Positions 41,249 through 49,760 of a DNA stretch of 64,000 bases are shown one piece after another. Every line of letters starts with the position of its first letter. Position 1 is the stretch's first letter. The position numbers were made by a program, and so were the translations under genes. The notes beneath the pieces were generated by a model, which was given only the letters and a program-made list of their open reading frames with translations, was not told the origin of the DNA and searched no databases. The stretch is from an uncultured Sulfitobacter sp. (GTDB lineage: Bacteria; Pseudomonadota; Alphaproteobacteria; Rhodobacterales; Rhodobacteraceae): NCBI RefSeq assembly GCF_947502895.1, contig NZ_CANNBM010000006.1, positions 84,121 to 148,120 on the forward strand, read 5' to 3'.

Positions 41249-41445
41249 AGCAAAATTCCTATAAGTAATTGATAAAAAGTATTTTTAGAGTACGAAAAAT
41301 GTGTTGCTCTAACACTTGGATATCAAGAAATGTGGTGATCGTCTGTGAAGCAGACCACACTCTTTAGTTGAATTTCGCTGAAGCATGACTGCGCGCAGCT
41401 TAGTACCGCTTTGGGAATTGAGACGCCCAAGTTCAAATAGAAAAA

Positions 41446-41465
41446 GGCCAGCGCGAACGCTGGCC
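41446..41465 (-). terminator. Rho-independent terminator of the L,D-transpeptidase gene
   Basis: On the minus strand GGCCAGCG, a TTCG tetraloop and CGCTGGCC are followed directly by TTTTTC. The 8-bp stem, tetraloop and U-run are canonical. It lies 28 bases after the stop of the gene at 41494. Confidence 0.88.
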
Positions 41466-41493
41466 CCGTAATACGTCAGTGTGTTTATGCCGC

Positions 41494-42045
41494 TTAAAGA
41501 ACGGTAACTTTTGTCCCGATTGGTACGCGCTGGTACAGGTCTTTGACGTGGGCGTTCAGCATGCGGATACAACCGTTGGAGACCGAGCGTCCGATGGAAC
41601 GGGGCGCTGTTGTGCCGTGGATGCGGAAATATGTGTCTTTGCCACCTTGGAAAAGGTAAAGCGCGCGTGCGCCTAGCGGGTTGCCCGGGCCGCCTGGTTG
41701 TGCGTCGGTGTTGCCCACGAAACGGGCATAGGCCTTCGGGTCACGCTCGATCATCTCGTTGGTAGGGCGCCATGTGGGCCATTCTTTTTTCACAGCGATA
41801 GTGGCGGAGCCTGTGAATTCCAGACCTGCTTTGCCTACACCCACGCCATACCGCATGGCTTTGCCGGGGGCGGTTACGAAATAGAGGTAATAGCTGCGCG
41901 GCAGGATCAGCAATTCGCCGACATTATAGCTTTTCTTGATGCGAACCTCTTGTGGGGTCGGGTCAAATACAGCGGTTTGTGCGGATACGAGTTGTGGCAG
42001 GGCAACAGCGGCAGATGTGCTGGCGATAAATGTACGGCGGCGCAT
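41494..42045 (-). CDS. L,D-transpeptidase (YkuD family), Tat/Sec exported
   Basis: A 183-residue enzyme that forms 3-3 peptidoglycan cross-links or attaches proteins to the wall. The signal peptide starts MRRRTFIASTSAAVALPQL with twin Arg. The catalytic motif IHGTTAPRSIGRSVSNGCIR holds the conserved His, Ser, Gly, Cys and Arg (about 145-164). The ATG at 42045 lies 8 bases after AAAGGAT; another in-frame ATG at 42066 lacks a site. A clear terminator follows. Single-gene unit. Confidence 0.93.
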   Translation of the reverse strand: MRRRTFIASTSAAVALPQLVSAQTAVFDPTPQEVRIKKSYNVGELLILPRSYYLYFVTAPGKAMRYGVGVGKAGLEFTGSATIAVKKEWPTWRPTNEMIERDPKAYARFVGNTDAQPGGPGNPLGARALYLFQGGKDTYFRIHGTTAPRSIGRSVSNGCIRMLNAHVKDLYQRVPIGTKVTVL

Positions 42046-42122
42046 GAATAGATCCTTTTGCAGCATGAGGTCCTCTCTACTGTCTCAAAAACGGAAACAT
42101 TATCAAGCCGCATAAAGCAAAA

Positions 42123-42150
42123 ACCGACCATCCGTTGCAGAATGGTCGGT
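42123..42150 (-). terminator. Rho-independent terminator of the cold-shock gene
   Basis: On the minus strand ACCGACCAT, a 10-base loop and ATGGTCGGT are followed by a TTTT run and TGCTTT. The 9-bp stem lies about 57 bases after the cold-shock gene stop. Confidence 0.85.
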
Positions 42151-42206
42151 CAAATCTTTGTGTTCTGCGGGGTGCAGCGGATTTCCGCGCGCCCGATCAG
42201 CAGAAT

Positions 42207-42413
42207 TTATGCAAGCGCGATGTTTGTCGCAGACTCGCGGCCGTCACGGCCTGCTTCGATATCGAAGGTCACTTTCTGGTTGTCGGCCAGACCGGTCAGG
42301 CCTGCGCGCTCAACAGCAGAGATGTGCACGAAAACATCTTTGCTGCCACCATCGGGTGCGATAAAACCGAAGCCTTTTGTTGTGTTAAACCATTTTACGG
42401 TGCCAGTAGCCAT
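42207..42413 (-). CDS. Cold-shock domain protein, CspA family
   Basis: A 68-residue single-domain RNA/ssDNA-binding protein. The N-terminus ATGTVKWFNTTKGFGFIAP contains the RNP1 motif KGFGFI, and DVFVHISAVERAG contains RNP2 (VFVHI). These proteins melt RNA secondary structure and often act in cold or stationary phase. I chose the ATG at 42413 since it gives the standard family N-terminus, with a GGAGA site before it; the frame remains open far upstream but is not coding. Upstream are several hundred bases of leader and promoter DNA. Confidence 0.96.
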   Translation of the reverse strand: MATGTVKWFNTTKGFGFIAPDGGSKDVFVHISAVERAGLTGLADNQKVTFDIEAGRDGRESATNIALA

Positions 42414-42934
42414 TCCGTAGTCTCCTAAGTAGTATGCCATCCGCGGTAGTGCGATGGCCCGGCTTTGTCGGTCTGTAATCGAGAGACTGAACGCGAAAGC
42501 GGAGACAGTGGTCAGGATATAGATAACGTCTGCACGAGGAATATTGCATCGGTCCGGTAATATTTCAAGGGTATAGACCGTCGCAGGCAAAGAACGGCCA
42601 CTGATGCTTGCGGATTTCAAATGGTCGCAGATCAGGGGCAAGATATTGCAAATAGTGCGAAATTAGCGGCTGACATGTTGGCTGATCCCTGGGAATAGTA
42701 GGGTAAGCTCGCGACGCGCAGTCTGCCTTTTAAGATTAGATTGCACAGTGTGCGGTTGCCTTTAGATGCGAATCCACCGATTTTTCAGCCGCTCATTCAG
42801 GCCTTCCGCAGGTATCGTAATGCGGGTTCTTTGAATAAAAATATTAGTTTGCTGCGTGTGTCTGCCACTGCGCTGCCGCAGAGCCGCCCAGATTGCCGTC
42901 GATATCTGGCGGTGATCATAGCGAGGGGTGGGTG
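42414..42934. other. Gene-free divergent spacer between cspA-type gene and response regulator
   Basis: About 520 bases without a convincing gene. It should contain the promoter and possibly a long 5' leader of the cold-shock gene, as is usual for cspA-type mRNAs, and the promoter of the response regulator. I see only short open frames without ribosome sites and a few minor palindromes such as GCACAGTGTGC (42743-42753). Confidence 0.6.
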
Positions 42935-43909
42935 ATGCGTATTTTGGCAGTTGATGATGATCCTGTGATGTTGGACCTGTTGGGTACAGCACTGGAGCAG
43001 AGCGGGTTTGACGACATTACATTTGCCGCCACGGCCGAAGATGCGCTGGAACTGATTGATGTGGCGGCGGCACCATATGACATCTTTTTGCTGGATGTAA
43101 TGTTACCCGGCACCAGCGGGATTGAAGTGTGTCGTACGGTGCGGACTTATCCGCGGTATCGTGCAACGCCTGTTTTGATGATCACGGGCAGCCGTGCGCG
43201 GGATATGATGACCCGTGCTTTCGAAGCTGGAGCCACTGATTTTGTGAGCAAGCCTTTTGACGCGCTGGAGTTGGTGACGCGCATAAAACTGGCTGCGATG
43301 CTGAACGATAGTATGCAGCGCGAGCAGATGAACGCAGCAGCGTTGGAAGAGTTGGGCCAGCTCACGGAAGTATCGTTCGATGAAAGGTTCGATCTGCCGA
43401 GTGGTGCAGGCGTGAAGGGGTTTTTAACCCTCGAGAACGAGCTGCTGCGCCGTGCGGATGCTTTATATGAAATGGTGCTGTTTACTGTCGAGATCGACAA
43501 CGCGCTGGGGCTGTATCGTGGTAGCAGGCCCGCGCAGTTCCGCGCCAGTGTAGAGGCAGTGGGGCGGGCGCTAAGCAGTGAGATCGACACCGACAATACA
43601 CGTTTCGCCTATGCAGGACGTGGCGATATGATCGGGGTGGCCCATACACATGCACAGATTGATCTGCGGGATCTGCAACGGCGCGCCAATCAGGCTTTGG
43701 CTGTAAACTGGGATAGTTTCGCATCCGGCCAACCCAAAGCGCCGACCCTTTCTGCCCGCCGGATCGACGGTCCGCCCGCGTGGTCAGGTAAGGCCGCAGC
43801 AGATGTGCTGCGCAGTTTTCAGGGCCGCGCTGATCTGACAGCGCAGGCGGACCCTTATGAGGTAGACGGGCTGTTTGAGCGGTTGTCGGTCAGAATTTCG
43901 GGGCAGTAA
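42935..43909 (+). CDS. Response regulator with degenerate GGDEF-like output domain
   Basis: A 324-residue protein. The receiver domain (about 1-122) is intact: acidic pocket DDD at 7-9, phospho-acceptor Asp54 in FLLDVMLPGTSG, and Lys106 in DFVSKPFD. A linker helix follows, then a region (about 160-255) laid out like a GGDEF domain: helix ending FLTLENELLRRAD, strand VLFTVEIDN, and AYAGRGDMIGVA where GG(D/E)EF would stand. The signature residues are lost, so it should not make cyclic di-GMP. No DNA-binding domain is seen. Start at 42935 follows GAGGGG. No histidine kinase is adjacent. Confidence 0.85.
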   Translation: MRILAVDDDPVMLDLLGTALEQSGFDDITFAATAEDALELIDVAAAPYDIFLLDVMLPGTSGIEVCRTVRTYPRYRATPVLMITGSRARDMMTRAFEAGATDFVSKPFDALELVTRIKLAAMLNDSMQREQMNAAALEELGQLTEVSFDERFDLPSGAGVKGFLTLENELLRRADALYEMVLFTVEIDNALGLYRGSRPAQFRASVEAVGRALSSEIDTDNTRFAYAGRGDMIGVAHTHAQIDLRDLQRRANQALAVNWDSFASGQPKAPTLSARRIDGPPAWSGKAAADVLRSFQGRADLTAQADPYEVDGLFERLSVRISGQ

Positions 43910-44295
43910 GGCGTTTCTTGGTCTTCTTGGCACGCGACACTATCGTCCAGCTGCGCCAGTTTTTCGCGCAACTGTGCTGCCTTTTGCAGTAGATTATTTG
44001 GCTTCATCGCTTCATTCGGGATGCAGCCTGTGTTTGTGGGGTCGATGGCTAAAGACACCCCTGAAACCGGCGGCGCTATGACGCCTTGGTGCAGTAATTG
44101 CGCCTGTATGCGCGCGGCCATATCGGTAGGGACTGCCAAGTGCCGTTTGAGCATGTCGATCGTGCAACGGTTGTGCGACCGAGCGATGATCTTGGCCGTG
44201 ATCATATGGCGCGGCAGGATTGGTGCTGCAACAGCGGGCAATGCGGGGGCAGCGGCAAGTGCAGATAGGGCGCTGAGAAAGAAACGTCTGTTCAT
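43855..44295 (-). CDS. Unknown exported protein
   Basis: I do not recognise the family of this 146-residue protein. It has a signal peptide with adjacent Arg residues (MNRRFFLSALSALAAAPALP, cleavage near AVA). The mature part has HMITAKIIARSHNRCTIDM and LAVPTDMAARIQAQLLHQGV, and three Cys. The C-terminal Ser/Asn tail is encoded within the last 55 bases of the convergent response regulator gene, so both genes share that DNA. The open frame with a proper signal peptide supports coding. No function inferred. Confidence 0.6.
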   Translation of the reverse strand: MNRRFFLSALSALAAAPALPAVAAPILPRHMITAKIIARSHNRCTIDMLKRHLAVPTDMAARIQAQLLHQGVIAPPVSGVSLAIDPTNTGCIPNEAMKPNNLLQKAAQLREKLAQLDDSVACQEDQETPYCPEILTDNRSNSPSTS

Positions 44296-44364
44296 TGCGC
44301 CAACCTGGGCTGTCTGGCTCTGTTTGCAAATGGGTAAGTTGCCGTCAGCTTCCCCTTGGATGCG

Positions 44365-44386
44365 AAAGGGCGGCCAGTGGCCGCCC
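44365..44386 (-). terminator. Likely terminator of ettA
   Basis: On the minus strand GGGCGGCC, a 3-base loop and GGCCGCCC are followed by TTT. The 8-bp stem is strong and the U-run short. It lies about 60 bases after the ettA stop. Confidence 0.7.
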
Positions 44387-44445
44387 CCTGTTTGGGTAAT
44401 AAAGCAATGTCAGGCGCTAGGGCCCAAACCGTCACTATTGACGTT

Positions 44446-46101
44446 CTAGCGCACAAATTTCTTGTGCTTGAGGCGCTTTGGCTCCAGTGCGTCTGCGCCA
44501 AGGCGGCGTTTCTTGTCTTCCTCATATTCTTCAAAGTTGCCTTCAAACCATTCCACATGGGCCTCGCCCTCGAAAGCGAGGATGTGGGTGCAGATACGGT
44601 CAAGGAAGAAACGGTCGTGCGAGATGACCACGGCGCAACCCGCAAAGTCGACAAGAGCGTCTTCGAGCGCGCGCAGGGTTTCGACGTCAAGATCGTTCGT
44701 CGGCTCATCGAGAAGCAGCACATTACCGCCTGATTTGAGCAGTCGCGCCATGTGGACGCGGTTACGCTCCCCGCCCGACAACAGGCCAACTTTTTTCTGC
44801 TGGTCGCCGCCTTTGAAATTGAACGACGAACAATAGGCGCGGGAGTTCACCTCGGCATCGCCTAGCTGGATAAGTTCTGCGCCGCCTGTGATGGCCTGCC
44901 AGACGTTATCATCGGGGTTCAAATCATCGCGCGACTGGTCAACGTAAGACAGCTGCACCGTATCGCCGACTTCGACTGTGCCTGAATCGGGTTCAATCTG
45001 CCCTGTGAGCATTTTGAACAGCGTGGATTTACCCGCTCCGTTGGGGCCGATCACGCCGACAATGCCACCGGGCGGCAGCGAAAATTCGAGGTTCTCGACC
45101 AGAAGCTTGTCGCCCATCGCTTTCGTCAAACCCTCGACGTCGATGACTTTGGAGCCGAGGCGCTGGCCGTTGGGAATGACGATCTGGGCGCGGGTCAGTT
45201 TCTCGCGCTCTGACTGGTCGGCCAACTCGTTATAGGATTTGATACGCGCTTTGGATTTGGACTGGCGTGCTTTTGCGCCTTGGCGCATCCACTCCAATTC
45301 GCGCTCAAGCGTTTTCTGTCGCGATTTGTCTTCGCGCGATTCCTGCGCCAGACGCTTGGCTTTGGATTCCAGCCAGTCGGAATAGTTACCCTCGTTCGGG
45401 ATTCCGCGGCCACGGTCGAGTTCCAGAATCCAAGTGGTAATATCGTCGAGGAAATACCGGTCGTGGGTGACGATCAGGATCGTGCCTTTGTAGTTGATCA
45501 GGTGCTGTTGCAGCCATGCGATAGTTTCGGCGTCGAGGTGGTTGGTCGGCTCGTCCAACAGCAACATTTCAGGTGCTTCGAGCAACAGTTTGCACAGCGC
45601 CACGCGGCGCGCTTCACCACCTGACAGCTTGGAGATATCTGCATCATCGGGTGGGCAGCGCAGGGCCTCCATGCTCACGTCGATCTGACTGTCGAGATCC
45701 CAGAGGTTCTCGGCGTCGATCTGGTCTTGCAGGGCGGCCATCTCGTCGGCGGTTTCGTCAGAATAATTCATCGCCAGCTCGTTATAGCGGTCAAGGACCG
45801 CTTTTTTGCCAGCGACGCCCAGCATCACATTTTCGCGCACGGTCAGGCTTTCGTCCAGCTTTGGCTCCTGAGGAAGGTAGCCAACTTTGGCCCCTTCGGC
45901 CACCCACGCCTCGCCTGTGAAATCCTTGTCGATGCCCGCCATGATTTTCATCAGGGTGGATTTACCCGCACCGTTCACGCCTACGACCCCGATTTTAACG
46001 CCGGGGAGGAAGTTCAGGTGGATGTTCTCAAAGCATTTTTTGCCACCGGGATAGGTCTTGGATACCCCTTGCATGTGGTAGACATATTGATATGCGGCCA
46101 T
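44446..46101 (-). CDS. ettA: Energy-dependent translational throttle protein EttA (ABC-F ATPase)
   Basis: A 551-residue soluble ABC-F protein that binds the ribosomal E site and gates elongation according to the ATP/ADP ratio. Two ATPase domains: Walker A GVNGAGKSTLMKIMAG with LSGGEARRVALCK, and GPNGAGKSTLFKMLTG with LSGGERNRVHMARL. Walker B motifs are LLLDEPTNHLD and LLLDEPTNDLD. Between them lies the linker with LEWMRQGAKARQSKSKARI, the P-site tRNA interaction motif typical of EttA. The start at 46101 gives the standard AAYQYVYHMQGVSKTYPGGK N-terminus. Confidence 0.97.
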   Translation of the reverse strand: MAAYQYVYHMQGVSKTYPGGKKCFENIHLNFLPGVKIGVVGVNGAGKSTLMKIMAGIDKDFTGEAWVAEGAKVGYLPQEPKLDESLTVRENVMLGVAGKKAVLDRYNELAMNYSDETADEMAALQDQIDAENLWDLDSQIDVSMEALRCPPDDADISKLSGGEARRVALCKLLLEAPEMLLLDEPTNHLDAETIAWLQQHLINYKGTILIVTHDRYFLDDITTWILELDRGRGIPNEGNYSDWLESKAKRLAQESREDKSRQKTLERELEWMRQGAKARQSKSKARIKSYNELADQSEREKLTRAQIVIPNGQRLGSKVIDVEGLTKAMGDKLLVENLEFSLPPGGIVGVIGPNGAGKSTLFKMLTGQIEPDSGTVEVGDTVQLSYVDQSRDDLNPDDNVWQAITGGAELIQLGDAEVNSRAYCSSFNFKGGDQQKKVGLLSGGERNRVHMARLLKSGGNVLLLDEPTNDLDVETLRALEDALVDFAGCAVVISHDRFFLDRICTHILAFEGEAHVEWFEGNFEEYEEDKKRRLGADALEPKRLKHKKFVR

Positions 46102-46184
46102 TGTGCGACTCCTCGTGCGTGTCAGGATTTGGTTTGCAATATCGGGCGAAGGGGGCAAGATCAACGGCACAAGGGAGCGCACGC

Positions 46185-47474
46185 ATGGTTGGACGATTAT
46201 TTGGCTTGGCCGCTGTGGTGTTGGGGCTGTGTGCCTGCACTGTCGGGGCGCGTCTGGCTGCGCCGCCCAATCTGTATCTTGATGGAACGAACTATCCTTC
46301 TGCGGCTGTGCCTGCAGCCCTGCGCACCGTGCGACCAGAGATATTCTATATTACCGATCGCGTGGCAGAGCGCGCTGATGGTGCTGTCACGGGCTATGGC
46401 CGCGCGCGGTCGCAGGCAATGGCATTCGGGGCGGCAACCGTGCAGTTCGGTGCCGACGACTGGGCCGATCTGGTTGCGCGGACCCACGTAGACAGGCGCG
46501 GCAGCATCAGCCGTCTTGATCTGGCGGGCGTGAATGAACGTGTTCGCTTTGACGCCGTACCGTTGCCATCGCGGCGAGCAGACGGTGCGCTGCGTGTCGA
46601 GGCGGCGGCGGCGCTAAGCTATGACCTTGGGCGGCTGGCGTTTCAGGCGCAAATGCGCGAACAGATTGCGCGTGCAGGGACGGGGCGGGTGTTGGTCTAT
46701 GCCCACGGGGTGTCGAATGATTTTGGCAAGTCAATGACGACGCTTGCCAATTTGTGGCATTTTGCTGGGCGACGCAGTGTGCCTGTCGCCTTCAGCTGGC
46801 CAGCTGGTAATGGCGGCCCGCTGGGGTATTTCCGTGATCGCGCCTCGGGGGACTTCAGCGTGTATCATGCCAAGGAATTTCTGACCATGTTGGCGCAGAT
46901 GCCCGAGGTAGAGGATATCGACATTGTGGCCCATTCGCGCGGCACTGATGTGATGGCGCAAGCCCTGCGCGAATTGATCATTTATCAACGCGGGCGTGGC
47001 GTGCCGCCGAAAATCGGGCTCAAGACAGGTACGCTGATCCTTGCGGCGGCTGATCTGGACACAGGCATTTTGCGCCAGCGGCTGCTGAGCGAGCGTTTCT
47101 CGGAAGCATTCGAGCAGGTAAATATCTACGTAAACCCTGATGATAGGGCACTGCGCCTGTCATCGTTTCTGACTAAATCCGCGCGGGTGGGTGCACTAAA
47201 ACAGGATGACTTCACGCCGCAAGAAGTACAGCGATTGGCCAAGCAAGGGCTGATCCATTTCATTCGGGTTGAAGGAGCTGGCAGCGCTGACAGTCATTCG
47301 TATTTTCGTGCCAATCCCGCGGTTTTGTCGGATATCGTGTTGGCGCTGCGTACGCGTGCCTTTCCGGGTGGCACATTGCGCCCGCTCGATCAAGACGCCG
47401 ATGGCATCTGGGTATTGCAGCCCAACTATCCGTTGGAGCGGTTGCCTGATCTGGAGTTTGTGACAGAGCGGTAA
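46185..47474 (+). CDS. Probable lipoprotein alpha/beta hydrolase (DUF900 family)
   Basis: A 429-residue protein. Its signal peptide VVLGLCACTVGAR contains an LCAC lipobox-like sequence with the likely lipidated Cys near residue 18. The DUF900 hydrolase core has FYITDRV near 55, VLVYAHGVSNDFGKSM (oxyanion region, about 190), FSWPAGNG, and the nucleophile elbow DIVAHSRGTDVMAQAL (Ser, about 245). The late His lies in SADSHSYF. Substrates for this family are not known. It is divergent from ettA across 83 bases. Confidence 0.85.
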   Translation: MVGRLFGLAAVVLGLCACTVGARLAAPPNLYLDGTNYPSAAVPAALRTVRPEIFYITDRVAERADGAVTGYGRARSQAMAFGAATVQFGADDWADLVARTHVDRRGSISRLDLAGVNERVRFDAVPLPSRRADGALRVEAAAALSYDLGRLAFQAQMREQIARAGTGRVLVYAHGVSNDFGKSMTTLANLWHFAGRRSVPVAFSWPAGNGGPLGYFRDRASGDFSVYHAKEFLTMLAQMPEVEDIDIVAHSRGTDVMAQALRELIIYQRGRGVPPKIGLKTGTLILAAADLDTGILRQRLLSERFSEAFEQVNIYVNPDDRALRLSSFLTKSARVGALKQDDFTPQEVQRLAKQGLIHFIRVEGAGSADSHSYFRANPAVLSDIVLALRTRAFPGGTLRPLDQDADGIWVLQPNYPLERLPDLEFVTER

Positions 47475-47682
47475 GGCGGGTTGGTTTGTGAAGCGCGCTT
47501 TTGCAGTCTAAAATTGTGGCAAAATGTAAAATTTGAAGTCTATTCGTCTGCATATTCTCTTATTAAGGGCAATTTGTCGCATTCGATCGTGCTAGCCTAA
47601 GAGTATTCGCAGTGCCGTCGATTCGGCCGGCAACGCGACAACCAGACCGCAGTGAATACGGTCGAGAACAGGGAATATAGAT

Positions 47683-48123
47683 ATGTCTGATACCACCCTC
47701 ATTGTGGGGCTGGACGGATCGGACGCGGGTGCGCGCGCGTTGGATTTCGCCAAGTCTCGGGCCAAGCTGATCGGCGATTGCCGTATTGTGCTGGTCTATG
47801 TCATCGAATGGTCGCCTTTCAGCTTTCAAACGGCGGAAGAGAATGAAAAGCGCCATGCACGGCGCGAAGAAGAATTGAACCTCGCGCGCGAACGTGTCCT
47901 CGACCCTGCCGTGAAAGCCGCGACAGCCGAAGGATGCAGCGTAGAAGGGATTGTGAAGCATGGTGATGTTGCAGATATCCTCGAGAACCTCGCCAACAAG
48001 CACAAGGCAGCACAGATCATCGTAGGCCGCATGGGAGAGCGGAATATGAAAGAACGCCTGTTTGGCGGCGTTACAGGGCGGCTCGTGGCCGCATCAACCG
48101 TTCCGATTACGGTCATTCCATGA
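47683..48123 (+). CDS. Universal stress protein, UspA family
   Basis: A 146-residue single Usp domain. It begins LIVGLDGSDAGARALDFA and ends with the ATP-binding pattern IIVGRMGERNMKERLFGG followed by TGRLVAASTVPITVIP, i.e. the G-2x-G-9x-G-S/T type. It should therefore bind ATP. The stop overlaps or abuts the start of the sodium/alanine symporter gene, so the two are one operon; a Usp protein paired with a transporter often acts as its regulator, which is inference here. Confidence 0.93.
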   Translation: MSDTTLIVGLDGSDAGARALDFAKSRAKLIGDCRIVLVYVIEWSPFSFQTAEENEKRHARREEELNLARERVLDPAVKAATAEGCSVEGIVKHGDVADILENLANKHKAAQIIVGRMGERNMKERLFGGVTGRLVAASTVPITVIP

Positions 48124-48134
48124 AGGGGCCTGAT

Positions 48135-49688
48135 ATGAAAAAGTTATTTACACACGGGATCGCCACCGCTGCTGCGCTGGGCCTTCCCACTCTAGCCGCC
48201 GCGCAAGAGGCGGTGTCTCTTGACCAGAAAGTAAACGATGTCTTTGCAGGCTCAACTGGTTGGTTTGTTAACCTGATCTTTATGAACCTGCCCGGAACGA
48301 GCTTTCCTTGGATCGTTTTGTGGTTGGTTGTGGCTGCGTCGATCTTTACGATCTATTTCGGCTTCATTCAGATCAAAGCGTTTGGCCATGCCATCAGCCT
48401 TGTGAAAGGTGACTACTCCGACCCCAACGACGCAGGCGAGGTAAGCCATTTTCAGGCGCTGACAACAGCGCTTTCGGGTACTGTCGGCCTTGGTAATATC
48501 GCAGGTGTTGCGGTTGCCATTGGCATCGGCGGTCCAGGGGCCACGTTCTGGATGATCGTTGCTGGCCTGTTGGGAATGGCGTCAAAGTTTACGGAATGTA
48601 CGCTGGGTGTGAAGTACCGTAACGAATATCCAGACGGCACCGTTTCTGGTGGCCCGATGTATTATATGGTCAAAGGCTTCAAAGAGCGGAACCTGCCGGG
48701 CGGGAAAGTGCTGGCGGTGGTATTTGCGATCTTTACCATCGGCGGTGCGTTGGGCGGCGGGAACATGTTCCAAGCCAATCAGGCACATGCACAGATCACC
48801 CAGATCACGGGCGATTTCAGCGGCCTGATCACGGGCAGTATCTTTGCCGTAGTTGTATTTTTGGTGATTGTCGGCGGCATCAAATCCATCGCGAGCGTGA
48901 CAGAGAAAGTCGTGCCGTTCATGGGTGTGATGTATGTCATCGCGGCGCTGATGATCCTGATCGTTAACTATGACCAGATCGGCTGGGCTTTCGGTCAAAT
49001 CTTTGCTGGTGCGTTTACAGGCCTTGGTGTTGCTGGCGGGTTCGTTGGTGCGTTGATCCAAGGGTTCAAACGTGCTGCGTTTTCGAACGAAGCCGGTGTT
49101 GGTTCTGCTGCGATCGCACACTCTGCCGTGCGCACTAAAGAGCCTGTGACCGAGGGTGTTGTGTCGTTGCTGGAGCCATTCATTGATACGGTTGTGATTT
49201 GTACGATGACGGCACTGGTTATCACCATCTCCGGTGTTCTGGTCTGGGATCCGCAAACGGGTGCATACATGCTGAACGAAGCGGGCACGGCGATCCGGAC
49301 GACGGACGGTTCGTCCGGTGTGGCGCTGACCTCCGCAGCATTTGCGAGCGGCTTTAGCTGGTTCCCTTATGTTTTGGCTATTGCGGTAATCCTGTTCGCT
49401 TTCTCCACCATGATTTCATGGAGCTACTATGGCTTGAAAGCGTGGACCTATCTCTTTGGTGAGGGCAAAACGACAGAGCTGATTTTCAAGCTGATCTTTT
49501 GCTTCTTCATCATCGTGGGTGCTGCGGCGCAGCTGGGTGCGGTCATCGACTTCTCTGATGCCATGATCTTTGCGATGGCAGTGGTCAATATCTCGGCGCT
49601 CTACTGCCTGATGCCCATCGTCAAGCGAGAGATGAACAGCTATTTCGACCGTCTGAAATCAGGCGAGATCGTCAAGCATAAGCACTAA
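48135..49688 (+). CDS. Sodium/alanine symporter, AGCS family
   Basis: A 517-residue inner-membrane Na+-coupled amino-acid importer with about eleven hydrophobic segments. Family signatures are LTTALSGTVGLGNIAGVAVA, GPGATFWMIVAGLLGMASKF and FSNEAGVGSAAIAHSA. It starts with a hydrophobic stretch ending TLAAAQ that looks like a cleavable signal, seen in some AGCS members. ATG at 48135 follows AAGGGG by 6 bases; the alternative ATG at 48120 overlaps the uspA stop. The substrate is probably alanine or glycine. Confidence 0.93.
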   Translation: MKKLFTHGIATAAALGLPTLAAAQEAVSLDQKVNDVFAGSTGWFVNLIFMNLPGTSFPWIVLWLVVAASIFTIYFGFIQIKAFGHAISLVKGDYSDPNDAGEVSHFQALTTALSGTVGLGNIAGVAVAIGIGGPGATFWMIVAGLLGMASKFTECTLGVKYRNEYPDGTVSGGPMYYMVKGFKERNLPGGKVLAVVFAIFTIGGALGGGNMFQANQAHAQITQITGDFSGLITGSIFAVVVFLVIVGGIKSIASVTEKVVPFMGVMYVIAALMILIVNYDQIGWAFGQIFAGAFTGLGVAGGFVGALIQGFKRAAFSNEAGVGSAAIAHSAVRTKEPVTEGVVSLLEPFIDTVVICTMTALVITISGVLVWDPQTGAYMLNEAGTAIRTTDGSSGVALTSAAFASGFSWFPYVLAIAVILFAFSTMISWSYYGLKAWTYLFGEGKTTELIFKLIFCFFIIVGAAAQLGAVIDFSDAMIFAMAVVNISALYCLMPIVKREMNSYFDRLKSGEIVKHKH

Positions 49689-49732
49689 GCGCACCTGACG
49701 CTGATTGACAATTGGCGGGTCATCCCGTCCTT

Positions 49733-49760
49733 TCGGCCCCTGAAGTACTTCGGGGGCCGA
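49733..49760 (+). promoter_or_regulatory. Hairpin that contains the nadD ribosome site and touches its start codon
   Basis: TCGGCCCCTGAAGT and ACTTCGGGGGCCGA are complementary over 12 pairs with one G-U, leaving a 4-base loop. The 3' arm contains GGGGG, the only ribosome-site-like run before nadD, and its last base is the A of the ATG at 49760. It could be the terminator of the symporter gene, a translation brake on nadD, or both. There is no immediate U tract. Confidence 0.6.
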
